Origin: Pedobacter sp.
GTDB taxonomy: Bacteria; Bacteroidota; Bacteroidia; Sphingobacteriales; Sphingobacteriaceae
NCBI GenBank assembly: GCA_028287885.1
Contig: JAQBOT010000452.1
Span: forward strand, 1 to 6,472
Length of the DNA stretch: 6,472 nucleotides
Direction: 5' to 3'
Made by a program: the position numbers and the translations under genes. This document shows positions 1 through 6,472 of this stretch, piece by piece; position 1 is the stretch's first letter; each line of letters begins with the position of its first letter. The notes beneath the pieces are model-generated. The model worked only from the letters and a program-made list of their open reading frames with translations, was not told the DNA's origin and did not search any database.

Positions 1-732
1 TTAAGAACCAATGTCGATATTCTATCATTTAATATCTACAACAACATCGGGGTATTTAAACAGGAGATAAAAGACATGACTTGGTTCTGGAATGGCCCGT
101 ACTTGCTTTCCGAATGGGGTATTGACGGACCTTGGGAAGGTACTGCGCACACCGTCTGGGGTGCGTACTTAGAGCCCACTAGCACCAAGAAGGCAGAGAT
201 CTATGCAAAAAGGTATCTTTTGGATATGCCATTTGATGACCCCCGGTTTTTAGGGTCGTTCGTTTTTTATTGGGGACATAAACAAGAATTTACGCACACC
301 TGGTTTAGCCTTTTTGAGCAAAATGGAGCAAAGTCAGAGACTGTAGATAAGCTGCGTTACATCTGGAAGACGGATAGTCAGCCCTTTAAAGCTCCCCAGT
401 TAGACGATATGATGCTGAATGATCAAGCTGGAGTCGATAACATCTTCTGTACAGCGAAGGCGCGGGCTTCAGCAAAAGTGCGACTTCTGAAACCAATACC
501 AGAGGAGTATGAGGTTGTCTGGGCATTATACCCCGAAGATTGGTATAAATACAACCAAAGATCAAACACAAATTATTTGAAAGCCATTGATGTTACTTTT
601 CATTCCACAGGCAATTTGGCAGTAAGCTTTTTGGTTCCAGAACAAGAAGGGCCGTACAGGCTTTTCGCAACGATATACGACAGGCACGGCAACTTTTCTA
701 CCTGTAATTCACCGTTTTACGTGCTTAAGTAG
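1..732 (+). CDS. Glycoside hydrolase, clan GH-A (GH2/GH5-like TIM barrel), C-terminal part; 5' end outside the window
   Basis: The frame is open from base 1 to the TAG at 730-732, giving 243 visible residues. The ATG at 76 is internal: the 25 codons before it continue the same fold, so the true start is off the left edge. Seen: a segment reading VDILSFNIYNN (visible residues 5-15), typical of a late barrel strand; then PYLLSEWGIDG (33-43), whose Glu38 (codon 112-114) fits the GH-A nucleophile at the end of strand 7; then a last-strand segment GSFVFYWGHKQ followed by HTWFSLF. From about residue 105 to the end lies an all-beta-looking tail ending in a YRLFATIYD strand. The acid/base Glu would be upstream of the window. 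The gene ends one base before the GT2/GH26 synthase and its barrel and tail resemble the C-terminus of that protein. Inferred role: processing the same extracytoplasmic beta-glycan. Exact GH family and substrate are not determinable here, and a signal peptide cannot be checked. Confidence 0.88.
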   Translation, partial: LRTNVDILSFNIYNNIGVFKQEIKDMTWFWNGPYLLSEWGIDGPWEGTAHTVWGAYLEPTSTKKAEIYAKRYLLDMPFDDPRFLGSFVFYWGHKQEFTHTWFSLFEQNGAKSETVDKLRYIWKTDSQPFKAPQLDDMMLNDQAGVDNIFCTAKARASAKVRLLKPIPEEYEVVWALYPEDWYKYNQRSNTNYLKAIDVTFHSTGNLAVSFLVPEQEGPYRLFATIYDRHGNFSTCNSPFYVLK

Positions 733-733
733 G

Positions 734-3700
734 ATGTTGGATCTAATCAAAGCGCCTACCCGAGCAGAAAAATTTACTCTTCGATTCATGATCATTCTTG
801 GGTTGATCTGTATGCTGCTTTTTCTAAGGAACTCACTTCGTCATACAGCCATTGGAAATCCAGTATTATACTGGATGCTGATGATTGCTATCGTATATAA
901 TTGCTTTACGGTCTTACATGAGTGGTACCATTACTTTTATATCACGGTACCTGCAACGCCCGCGGAAATTCAGCAGTATTCAGTTGATATATTTACAACA
1001 TTTTGTGCCGGTGAACCTCATAAAATGGTCACCGAAACGCTACTCGCGATCAAGGCAATAACCTATCCCCACGAAACATACCTCTGCGACGAAGCTGACG
1101 ATCCGTATTTACGCCAGTTTTGCAAAGAGTTGGGGGTCCATCACGTAACGCGAACGCTGAAAGTTGATGCAAAGGCAGGAAACATCAATAATGCCTTGAG
1201 ACAGTCGAGTGGAGATCTTTGCGTAGTCCTAGATCCTGACCATGTGCCCGAGCCGAACTTCCTGGATCCAATCGTTTCCCACTTTAATAACCCGGACGTC
1301 GGCTTTGTTCAGGTTGTACAAGCCTATAAGAACCTTAAGGACGGTTTAATAGCAAAAGGAGCAGCGCAACAAACATTCCAGTTTTATGGTCCGATGATGA
1401 TGACGATGAATCGGTATGGAACTGTAATGGCTATTGGTGCGAACTGTACCTTTAGACGTAAAGCACTAGACTCCATTGGTGGACATGCGGCTGGCTTGGC
1501 AGAAGACATGCATACGGCAATGCAGTTGCACGCTAAAGGATGGAAATCTGTCTATGTTCCGGCGGTTCTTGCGCGGGGTCTCGTACCTTCTACGTTATCA
1601 GCGTACTACAGCCAACAGTTGAAGTGGTCCAGGGGTGTATTCGAGCTTCTTATGGTGACCTACCCAAAACTTTTCTACCAATTTACCTGGAAGCAAAAAC
1701 TCCATTATTTTACCCTTCCCTTCCACTATCTTTCTGGACTGATCATCCTATTAAACTTCCTGGTTCCAATACTTTCCCTATTTTTCAGTACAAGCCCATT
1801 GAATATTGGCGTTGATCAGTTTTTTATAATGGGGCTGCCGCTTTTAACTTCAATAATTCTTATTAGACATTATGTGCAATGGTGGGTTATGGAAAACTCG
1901 GAACGTGGGTTTCATGCTGTCGGCGGACTACTGATGATTGGAACCTGGTGGATTTACATTCTCGGGCTTGTATATACGATATTGAGAAAAAAGGTTGCCT
2001 ACATTCCTACACCAAAAGATGGGCATGAAGGGAACAATTGGCCGCTAAACATTCCAAACATATGCGTTCTGGTTTTGTCAATTGTTGCAATCATTTATGG
2101 ACTGTATAACGATTTGAATCCATACAATCTGTGTATGGCTAGCTTTGCCTCAGTTAACTGCTTGATTATGGCGTTTAACATTGTTGCCAGCAGGCAAATG
2201 CAGATTCGCCGATTAAGAAGCAATAATCAAAGGTTTAACTTTGTTATGAATCGGCTACAACGTGTAAAACGGGTTTTCTGGGTAATGCGGAGACAGGTTT
2301 ACACTGGTTTGAGAAGTGCAGCGTTGTTAATTACCATCTTGCTTTGTTGCCTGGCTTTGTTTTTAATATACTGGCAGGAAACGGAGAACCAACCAGCAGA
2401 CATTGCATACAAGCCCCAGGTTAACATCAAATATGGAATATTCTTTCCCAGCAATTCAAACGGCTATAGTTCTATAAAGTCAGTTCGACAATATGCATCT
2501 AAACATTCGGTGTCTTGGGATATTGTTTCTTTGTATATTTCTTGGGCTGAGCAGAAAGGGTCTTATCTGCCATTGAAAGAAATCGACTCTATATACAAAA
2601 TGGGAGCAGTTCCGATGATTACCTGGGAGCCATGGCAGAATTTGTTTGTACAAAATGAAAGTAGTAATGGTGAAGTCCAAAACCGCAAGGTGTTTTCAAA
2701 AATACGGAATGGAAATTACGACAAGTATCTTGATGTTTTCTCTAAACAAATTAAGGCTCTTCGACGTCCCGTATACTTAAGGTTTGCTCAGGAGGCGGAC
2801 AACCCATTTTACCCTTGGTCTGCTACTGGGGGTAATTCGCCAGAGGAATTTAAAGAAGCATGGAAGTATGTTCACAGACGCTTCAGGCAAAATGGGGTAA
2901 ATAATATTATTTGGGTTTGGAATCCCTGGAAAGCAGAAGCAATTGACACCTATTTCCCGGGAATGGAATTCGTCGATTGGATAGGAGTTACAAACTTGAA
3001 CTATGGCTTAAATGGAGCTGGTAAAAAGTGGTCTTCTATGCAGGAGCTTTATGAGCCATTTCATCAGAACCGGCTTTTGAGGTCAGGCTTGCCAGTTATG
3101 CTTTCTGAATTCGGGTCTGAACGATCTGCTGGGAACCAAAGTAAATGGATCAACGATGGTATACGTGCGATATCGACGCGGTACCCTGAGGTTAAGGCAG
3201 TGGTCATGTTTAACAGCAGCATGGATAAGAATGTTCCTGAATCCGCAAAGGCGCAATCCGGATCTTTAAATTGGTCCCTTGTGGTACCGGATTCTATTAA
3301 GCCTTTTTTCAAATTTAATACGCCTCAAGTGAAGGAGACTTCGCCATTGTTGTTTGGTCCAAGATATCTGCAATTATTGGAGATACCAGTAGTGAAAACC
3401 AAGGCTTTCGGTACCGGAACTTCAAATTTTATCAAAGGCGTAAATTACACGAAAGGACAGGATTGGAAGAATAACATCCATTCCATAAGGATGGATGAGA
3501 TCCGGAGAGACTTTTTTGAATTAAGTAAAATAGGAATCAATACAGTTAGTCATTACGGGCCTGGCATTTATGATAGGAACATATTAAGAGCAGCAAACGA
3601 ATATAAACTGAATCTGCAGTATGGTTTTTGGATCTCTGATCAGATTGACTTTGTAAGGGAAACGGGGATTTTGGATGATCTTTCTAACGAGATCATTAAT

Positions 3701-4546
3701 ACGGTGCATAATTTAAAGGATAATTCAACCATCAAATACTGGAAAATTGGAAATCCGGTATTAAGTAAAATTGCCAGGAGGTATGACAGGCAAGGTGCTA
3801 TTTATCAGGAAGACGCTTATTTGCATTGGCTAGATGAGCTAGTTAATGCAATTGTGAAGGAAGATGGATCCAGACCGGTTTCCATTGAACTAGAATTATC
3901 TGATGATCTTCCGAGGCAAGAGTTATTGGTTAGATCTTATGTAAAGAACATAATGTCATATGGTCTTATCAGAAGCAACAGATCTCCAAAGAATGTTAAA
4001 CGGGTAATTGGGGAACTAAAACTGCCATACCACCTCGCTGATGGCTGGCAAATAGACGGGACAGTTAATGCGTCAGGCTTTTTCATTGGGAGCTGGCAAG
4101 ATGAAATAAAAGGAGACCACATCAGTTTGACCGGCTTGAGAGATTTTAATGGAAGGAATAAACTGAAGTACTACGAACTGAAGCATGATTTACTAGGTAC
4201 TCCAATCCCTTCTATGCCAGAGATTAGGATCTTAAAGCAAGCGGTTGCCACAGACGCGACCTCTGATGTCAGCTATTTTGCCTTAGTAGAAAAAGCCGGT
4301 AAATGGGTTTTGCCAGATGCAAGAGATCATATTCACTTTGAATGGAAGTTAATGATGAATGATCAACATGGCCACCCAATACAGATTACACAGACTGCTG
4401 AAAGCCCCTCGGTAGTCATTAACATTCCACGGTATCCTGAAACATACCGACTATACTTGTTTGGTATCTCGGGCGACAAAGTCGTTATTGTTTCAACGGA
4501 GCTAAATACGCCACTGAATGGGTTGCTAAAATCATTGAAATACTAA
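734..4546 (+). CDS. Membrane beta-glycan synthase: GT2 (cellulose-synthase-like) fused to a GH26-like glycanase and a degenerate GH-A barrel
   Basis: A 1270-residue protein starting at the ATG one base after the upstream TAG, which suggests co-transcription and translational coupling. Seen, in order: membrane segments near 16-33 and 43-61; GT2 core about 92-305 with D119 (CDEADDP), DPD (D167, D169), ED (E257-D258) and QQLKW (294-298), where Lys replaces the usual Arg of QxxRW; membrane segments near 325-352 and 362-379; an interfacial helix near 393-417; a gating-loop-like YIPTPK (423-428); segments near 439-457 and 464-484; a basic stretch 486-527 (12 Arg/Lys, no acids); a last segment 528-547. 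Then a GH26-like barrel, about 565-860, with RFAQEADNPFYPW (acid/base Glu687) and MLSEFGS (nucleophile Glu792). Residues 897-1155 form a second GH-A-type barrel, followed by a beta tail to 1270; there the expected GNE is GNP (Pro1008) and the expected SEWG is ADGW, so it is probably inactive. Family knowledge: such GT2 enzymes polymerise nucleotide sugars and export the chain. Inferred: GT domain cytoplasmic, hydrolase domains periplasmic. No PilZ domain is visible. The polymer is unknown. Confidence 0.93.
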   Translation: MLDLIKAPTRAEKFTLRFMIILGLICMLLFLRNSLRHTAIGNPVLYWMLMIAIVYNCFTVLHEWYHYFYITVPATPAEIQQYSVDIFTTFCAGEPHKMVTETLLAIKAITYPHETYLCDEADDPYLRQFCKELGVHHVTRTLKVDAKAGNINNALRQSSGDLCVVLDPDHVPEPNFLDPIVSHFNNPDVGFVQVVQAYKNLKDGLIAKGAAQQTFQFYGPMMMTMNRYGTVMAIGANCTFRRKALDSIGGHAAGLAEDMHTAMQLHAKGWKSVYVPAVLARGLVPSTLSAYYSQQLKWSRGVFELLMVTYPKLFYQFTWKQKLHYFTLPFHYLSGLIILLNFLVPILSLFFSTSPLNIGVDQFFIMGLPLLTSIILIRHYVQWWVMENSERGFHAVGGLLMIGTWWIYILGLVYTILRKKVAYIPTPKDGHEGNNWPLNIPNICVLVLSIVAIIYGLYNDLNPYNLCMASFASVNCLIMAFNIVASRQMQIRRLRSNNQRFNFVMNRLQRVKRVFWVMRRQVYTGLRSAALLITILLCCLALFLIYWQETENQPADIAYKPQVNIKYGIFFPSNSNGYSSIKSVRQYASKHSVSWDIVSLYISWAEQKGSYLPLKEIDSIYKMGAVPMITWEPWQNLFVQNESSNGEVQNRKVFSKIRNGNYDKYLDVFSKQIKALRRPVYLRFAQEADNPFYPWSATGGNSPEEFKEAWKYVHRRFRQNGVNNIIWVWNPWKAEAIDTYFPGMEFVDWIGVTNLNYGLNGAGKKWSSMQELYEPFHQNRLLRSGLPVMLSEFGSERSAGNQSKWINDGIRAISTRYPEVKAVVMFNSSMDKNVPESAKAQSGSLNWSLVVPDSIKPFFKFNTPQVKETSPLLFGPRYLQLLEIPVVKTKAFGTGTSNFIKGVNYTKGQDWKNNIHSIRMDEIRRDFFELSKIGINTVSHYGPGIYDRNILRAANEYKLNLQYGFWISDQIDFVRETGILDDLSNEIINTVHNLKDNSTIKYWKIGNPVLSKIARRYDRQGAIYQEDAYLHWLDELVNAIVKEDGSRPVSIELELSDDLPRQELLVRSYVKNIMSYGLIRSNRSPKNVKRVIGELKLPYHLADGWQIDGTVNASGFFIGSWQDEIKGDHISLTGLRDFNGRNKLKYYELKHDLLGTPIPSMPEIRILKQAVATDATSDVSYFALVEKAGKWVLPDARDHIHFEWKLMMNDQHGHPIQITQTAESPSVVINIPRYPETYRLYLFGISGDKVVIVSTELNTPLNGLLKSLKY

Positions 4547-4601
4547 GGTTTATAATACGCTTCTGGAGAATTCACAAAAAGTTGACTATCAATTCCCCAA
4601 T

Positions 4602-5021
4602 TTAGTGGTGCAATTTGCCCTCAGACTTTCGGGTTATCAGCAAGATTAAAGTAGAAACGCCGAAAATGTTGTCGTTCTTCTTGATTGTAGCGGCAGCATC
4701 AATAAGCCATGCTTTTTGAAAGCTAACAGGTCCTTTACACCAAATTCGGTGATGAATATTAGATTGGATTTCATCTAACCACTTTTGCTCCAATGGGTCT
4801 GCATTCATATTTATACACTGGAAAGAAACCTGGGCATCAGGTAAAATGTTGTACTGTTTAGAAACATTTACCAAAGCTAAACTTTGTTGCTCTTGAATTG
4901 TCGTTAAAACATCTTATAGAGATGATTTTTGGTTTGAAGTAATAAGCTGGTAGCAAACAAAAAGTAAGAGAAAGCGAAGAGCCACCGCTGGAAGGAAAAG
5001 CCAGCGTTTTTGATTAAGCAT
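4602..5021 (-). pseudogene. Possible decayed small membrane-anchored protein (weakly thioredoxin-like), interrupted by one in-frame stop
   Basis: Reading leftward from an ATG at 5019-5021, one frame gives MLNQKRWLFLPAVALRF followed by more hydrophobic residues, a pattern like an N-terminal membrane anchor. After 35 residues it meets a TAA (4914-4916). The same frame then stays open for 103 more codons to a TAA at 4602-4604. That second part contains a strand-like VSFQCINMN followed by ADPLEQKWLDEI, reminiscent of the central strand and helix of TlpA/thioredoxin-fold proteins, but no CxxC redox motif is visible. A single C-to-T change of a CAA (Gln) codon would explain the stop, since the sense strand reads ...SSL-stop-DVL.... 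It runs against both neighbouring genes and has no obvious ribosome binding site. The family suggestion is weak and the frame could be chance in AT-rich DNA. Confidence 0.3.
4986..5011 (+). terminator. Hairpin plus T-run, candidate intrinsic terminator
   Basis: CGCTGG (4986-4991) and CCAGCG (5001-5006) form a 6-base-pair GC-rich stem around a 9-base loop, followed directly by five T (5007-5011). This is the form of a plus-strand rho-independent terminator. It lies about 440 bases after the synthase stop, so it could end a long 3' untranslated region. The stem also falls inside the proposed decayed minus-strand frame, so it may be coincidental. Confidence 0.4.
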
Positions 5022-5163
5022 AAGGTAGAATAGCTGGGCGAAATAAGGAGAATTAAGACGTTGCAAGCCTCATTAAAGGGTTTAAACAAACAAACATGGA
5101 GGCGATTAACAACTAATAACGAACGTAACTGGATGTTTACCAAATGACAAGCTAGGAGCGTGC

Positions 5164-5186
5164 TTTTACATGTATTTTTTGTAAAA
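5164..5186. repeat. Short inverted repeat TTTTACA-N9-TGTAAAA
   Basis: TTTTACA at 5164-5170 is matched by its perfect complement TGTAAAA at 5180-5186, with a 9-base T-rich spacer. The left half-sequence recurs at 5255-5261. It might be an operator half-site pair or a weak hairpin, but it is AT-only apart from one C/G pair and such repeats are frequent in AT-rich DNA. Confidence 0.25.
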
Positions 5187-5257
5187 ATAAGTATTAACTT
5201 GTGCATATCTATGTTATGTATTAACTGGGTGCAAGTGAATTGGAAGTTTCATTGTTT

Positions 5258-5268
5258 TACAAATTGTA
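5258..5268. promoter_or_regulatory. Small palindrome TACAAATTGTA upstream of gltA
   Basis: Five-base arms TACAA and TTGTA flank a single A, about 50 bases upstream of the candidate gltA -7 box. The position would suit a transcription-factor site, and the sequence is related to the TTTTACA/TGTAAAA repeat further upstream. No specific regulator is assigned and chance occurrence is likely enough that confidence is low. Confidence 0.2.
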
Positions 5269-5293
5269 CGGGTATTTCAATTAAGCCAACATT

Positions 5294-5326
5294 CAGTTAC
5301 AAAATAGAATAGAATAATTACTTTTG
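5294..5326 (+). promoter_or_regulatory. Candidate Bacteroidota-type promoter of gltA
   Basis: TACTTTTG at 5319-5326 matches the Bacteroidota housekeeping -7 consensus TAnnTTTG exactly. The matching -33 element (TTG/TTTG) is poor: only CAGTTAC at 5294-5300 sits at about the right distance. Transcription would begin around 5332-5335, leaving a short AT-rich leader of about 12-15 bases with no Shine-Dalgarno sequence, which is common in this phylum. Confidence 0.5.
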
Positions 5327-5346
5327 TTTTTTATAAATTATAAGAT

Positions 5347-6472
5347 ATGTCAGATATTGCAGAAATTAAAATTGATGGGAAGGTGTACGAATTTCCTGTT
5401 ATTACAGGAACTGAGGGGGAAAGGGCTATAGATATTTCTAAGCTTAGAGACTTAACTGGTCACATTACCTTAGATCTCGGTTATAAAAACACCGGTTCAA
5501 CTAAAAGTGCAATCACTTTCTTAGACGGTGAAGAGGGAATTTTGAAATATCGTGGTTATGGAATCGAAGAACTTGCAAAAAAATCAACCTTCCTTGAAGT
5601 TGCTTATCTGTTGATATATGGAGATCTACCTACCCAACAGCAGATAGATGCTTTTCAGACAAAGATTAGCGGCCATACCTTGATTCACGAGGATATGAAA
5701 AAGTTTTTAGATGGCTACCCGTCTAAATCTCATCCCATGGCTCAGCTGTCATCCTTGGTTTGCTCATTATCGACTTTCTATCCAGAATCTCTAAACGCGA
5801 ATTCTTCTGAGGAAACAAGAGATCTGACAATGATCAAGTTATTGGCTAAGTTTCCGACGATAGTTTCATTTATATACAAGAAATCTCTAGGTCATCCTCT
5901 AATTTACCCTAAAAACAAGTTCGATTACGTTAGTAACTTTCTGCACATGATATTTGGGCAGCGTACAGAAGATACTGTCATTGATCCTGTAGTTGTAAAT
6001 GCGATGAACACCTTATTGATCTTACATGCGGATCATGAGCAGAACTGCTCTGCATCTACAGTAAGGATGGTTGGATCTTCCGACTGTAACTTGTATGCTT
6101 CGGTTTCTGCAGGCATTGACGCACTCTGGGGTCCACTACATGGTGGTGCAAACCAGGCGGTGATCGAGATGCTTGAAAAGATTAAAGAAGACGGTGGTGA
6201 CACGGAAAAGTGGATCAACAAGGCAAAGGACAAGAATGATCCTTTCCGTATGATGGGTTTTGGGCACCGCGTGTATAAAAACTTTGATCCAAGAGCCAAG
6301 ATCATCAAAAAAGCATGTGATGACATCCTGGAGAAACTAGGCATCAACGATCCAGTGCTTGCGATAGCGAAAGAGCTTGAAGAAGCTGCCTTAAGTGATC
6401 CTTATTTTGTTGAGCGTAAGCTGTATCCAAATGTAGATTTCTACTCTGGTATCATTTATAGAGCTCTAGGCT
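5347..6472 (+). CDS. gltA: Citrate synthase (3' end outside the window)
   Basis: Condenses oxaloacetate and acetyl-CoA to citrate and CoA, the entry step of the TCA cycle, in the cytoplasm. The ATG at 5347 opens MSDIAEIKIDGKVYEFPV, and the frame runs unbroken for 375 codons to the right edge. Bacterial enzymes of this hexamer-type (type II) class are about 430 residues, so roughly 55 C-terminal residues are missing from view. The N-terminal beta-domain of this class is present (residues 1-60, with ITLDLGYKNTG). Key residues are in place: the LHADHEQN segment (His227, His230), catalytic His265 in GPLHGGANQ, His307 in GFGHRVYK, and catalytic Asp364 in PNVDFYSG. The start is supported by the promoter candidate just upstream and by the absence of an earlier in-frame start with similar fit. 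No frameshift or internal stop is seen. It is transcribed separately from the synthase operon, about 800 bases downstream of it. Confidence 0.97.
   Translation, partial: MSDIAEIKIDGKVYEFPVITGTEGERAIDISKLRDLTGHITLDLGYKNTGSTKSAITFLDGEEGILKYRGYGIEELAKKSTFLEVAYLLIYGDLPTQQQIDAFQTKISGHTLIHEDMKKFLDGYPSKSHPMAQLSSLVCSLSTFYPESLNANSSEETRDLTMIKLLAKFPTIVSFIYKKSLGHPLIYPKNKFDYVSNFLHMIFGQRTEDTVIDPVVVNAMNTLLILHADHEQNCSASTVRMVGSSDCNLYASVSAGIDALWGPLHGGANQAVIEMLEKIKEDGGDTEKWINKAKDKNDPFRMMGFGHRVYKNFDPRAKIIKKACDDILEKLGINDPVLAIAKELEEAALSDPYFVERKLYPNVDFYSGIIYRALG

Larger units (their letters stand above)
4547..5346. other. 800-base region without an intact gene
   Basis: No plus-strand frame of convincing length or composition is present between the synthase stop and gltA. 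What can be seen is a probable decayed minus-strand reading frame (4602-5021), a GC-rich hairpin with a T-run (4986-5011), a 7-base inverted repeat (5164-5186), an 11-base palindrome (5258-5268) and the gltA promoter candidate. The part from about 5160 to 5346 is clearly AT-rich and looks like non-coding upstream DNA. No tRNA, rRNA, CRISPR or insertion-sequence ends were recognised. No strong terminator stands directly behind the synthase stop. Confidence 0.7.

Noticed and set aside
76..78. ATG at 76 as the true start of the first gene
   Set aside because: The frame is open from base 1 and the 25 codons before this ATG read as a GH-A barrel strand and helix, so this Met is internal.
386..571. 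Minus-strand open frame inside the upstream hydrolase gene
   Set aside because: It lies fully within a well-supported plus-strand coding region, resembles no protein family and has no start signals.
1540..1815. Plus-strand alternative frame inside the GT2 region
   Set aside because: It overlaps conserved GT2 motifs (QQLKW and the following membrane segment) in the real frame, and its own translation has no domain-like features.
3064..3312. Minus-strand open frame inside the GH26-like domain
   Set aside because: It is antisense to the nucleophile region of a clearly coding domain, with no recognisable protein.
4666..4719. A 17-codon plus-strand mini-frame resembling a signal peptide
   Set aside because: It is too short, has no ribosome binding site or promoter, and lies antisense to the proposed decayed frame.
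4904..5206. Minus-strand 100-codon open frame in the intergenic region
   Set aside because: Its translation is a hydrophobic, low-information sequence with no motif. A different frame over the same bases gives a more protein-like anchor that continues past a single stop.
6033..6347. Minus-strand open frame of 104 codons inside gltA
   Set aside because: It is antisense to the most conserved part of citrate synthase (His265 and His307 regions), so its openness reflects the codon use of gltA.

Overview
The window looks like chromosomal DNA of a Bacteroidota bacterium, most likely from the Sphingobacteriaceae/Pedobacter neighbourhood. The signs are a citrate synthase of the Bacteroidota type, AT-rich leaders without clear Shine-Dalgarno sequences, a match to the Bacteroidota -7 promoter box (TAnnTTTG) before gltA, and moderate-to-low GC judged by eye. 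The genus is an inference from overall character, not from a search.

Layout. Positions 1-732 (+) hold the C-terminal 243 residues of a glycoside hydrolase whose start lies off the left edge. It shows the last part of a clan GH-A TIM barrel with an intact nucleophile motif, followed by a beta-sandwich-like tail. One base after its stop, 734-4546 (+) encodes a 1270-residue multidomain membrane protein. In order it carries two N-terminal membrane segments, a cellulose-synthase-like family 2 glycosyltransferase (GT2), a membrane/gating-loop region, a very basic linker, a last membrane segment, a GH26-like endo-glycanase domain with both catalytic glutamates, and a second GH-A-type barrel plus beta tail that resembles the upstream gene but has lost both catalytic glutamates. 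Positions 4547-5346 form an 800-base region without an intact gene. It holds a probable decayed minus-strand reading frame with one in-frame stop, a hairpin followed by a T-run, two small inverted repeats and a candidate gltA promoter. Positions 5347-6472 (+) are the first 375 codons of citrate synthase (gltA), cut by the right edge.

How the genes fit together. The first two genes are almost certainly one transcription unit for making and trimming an extracellular beta-glycan. The GT2 part would polymerise and export a chain through its own membrane channel. Its tethered GH26 domain would meet the chain on the periplasmic side, in the role that a separate cellulase (BcsZ) plays in classical cellulose operons. 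The catalytically degenerate barrel may bind or guide the chain, and the upstream hydrolase may process it. The polymer (cellulose, mixed-linkage beta-glucan, beta-mannan or other) cannot be told from sequence alone. gltA is a separate housekeeping unit with its own promoter.
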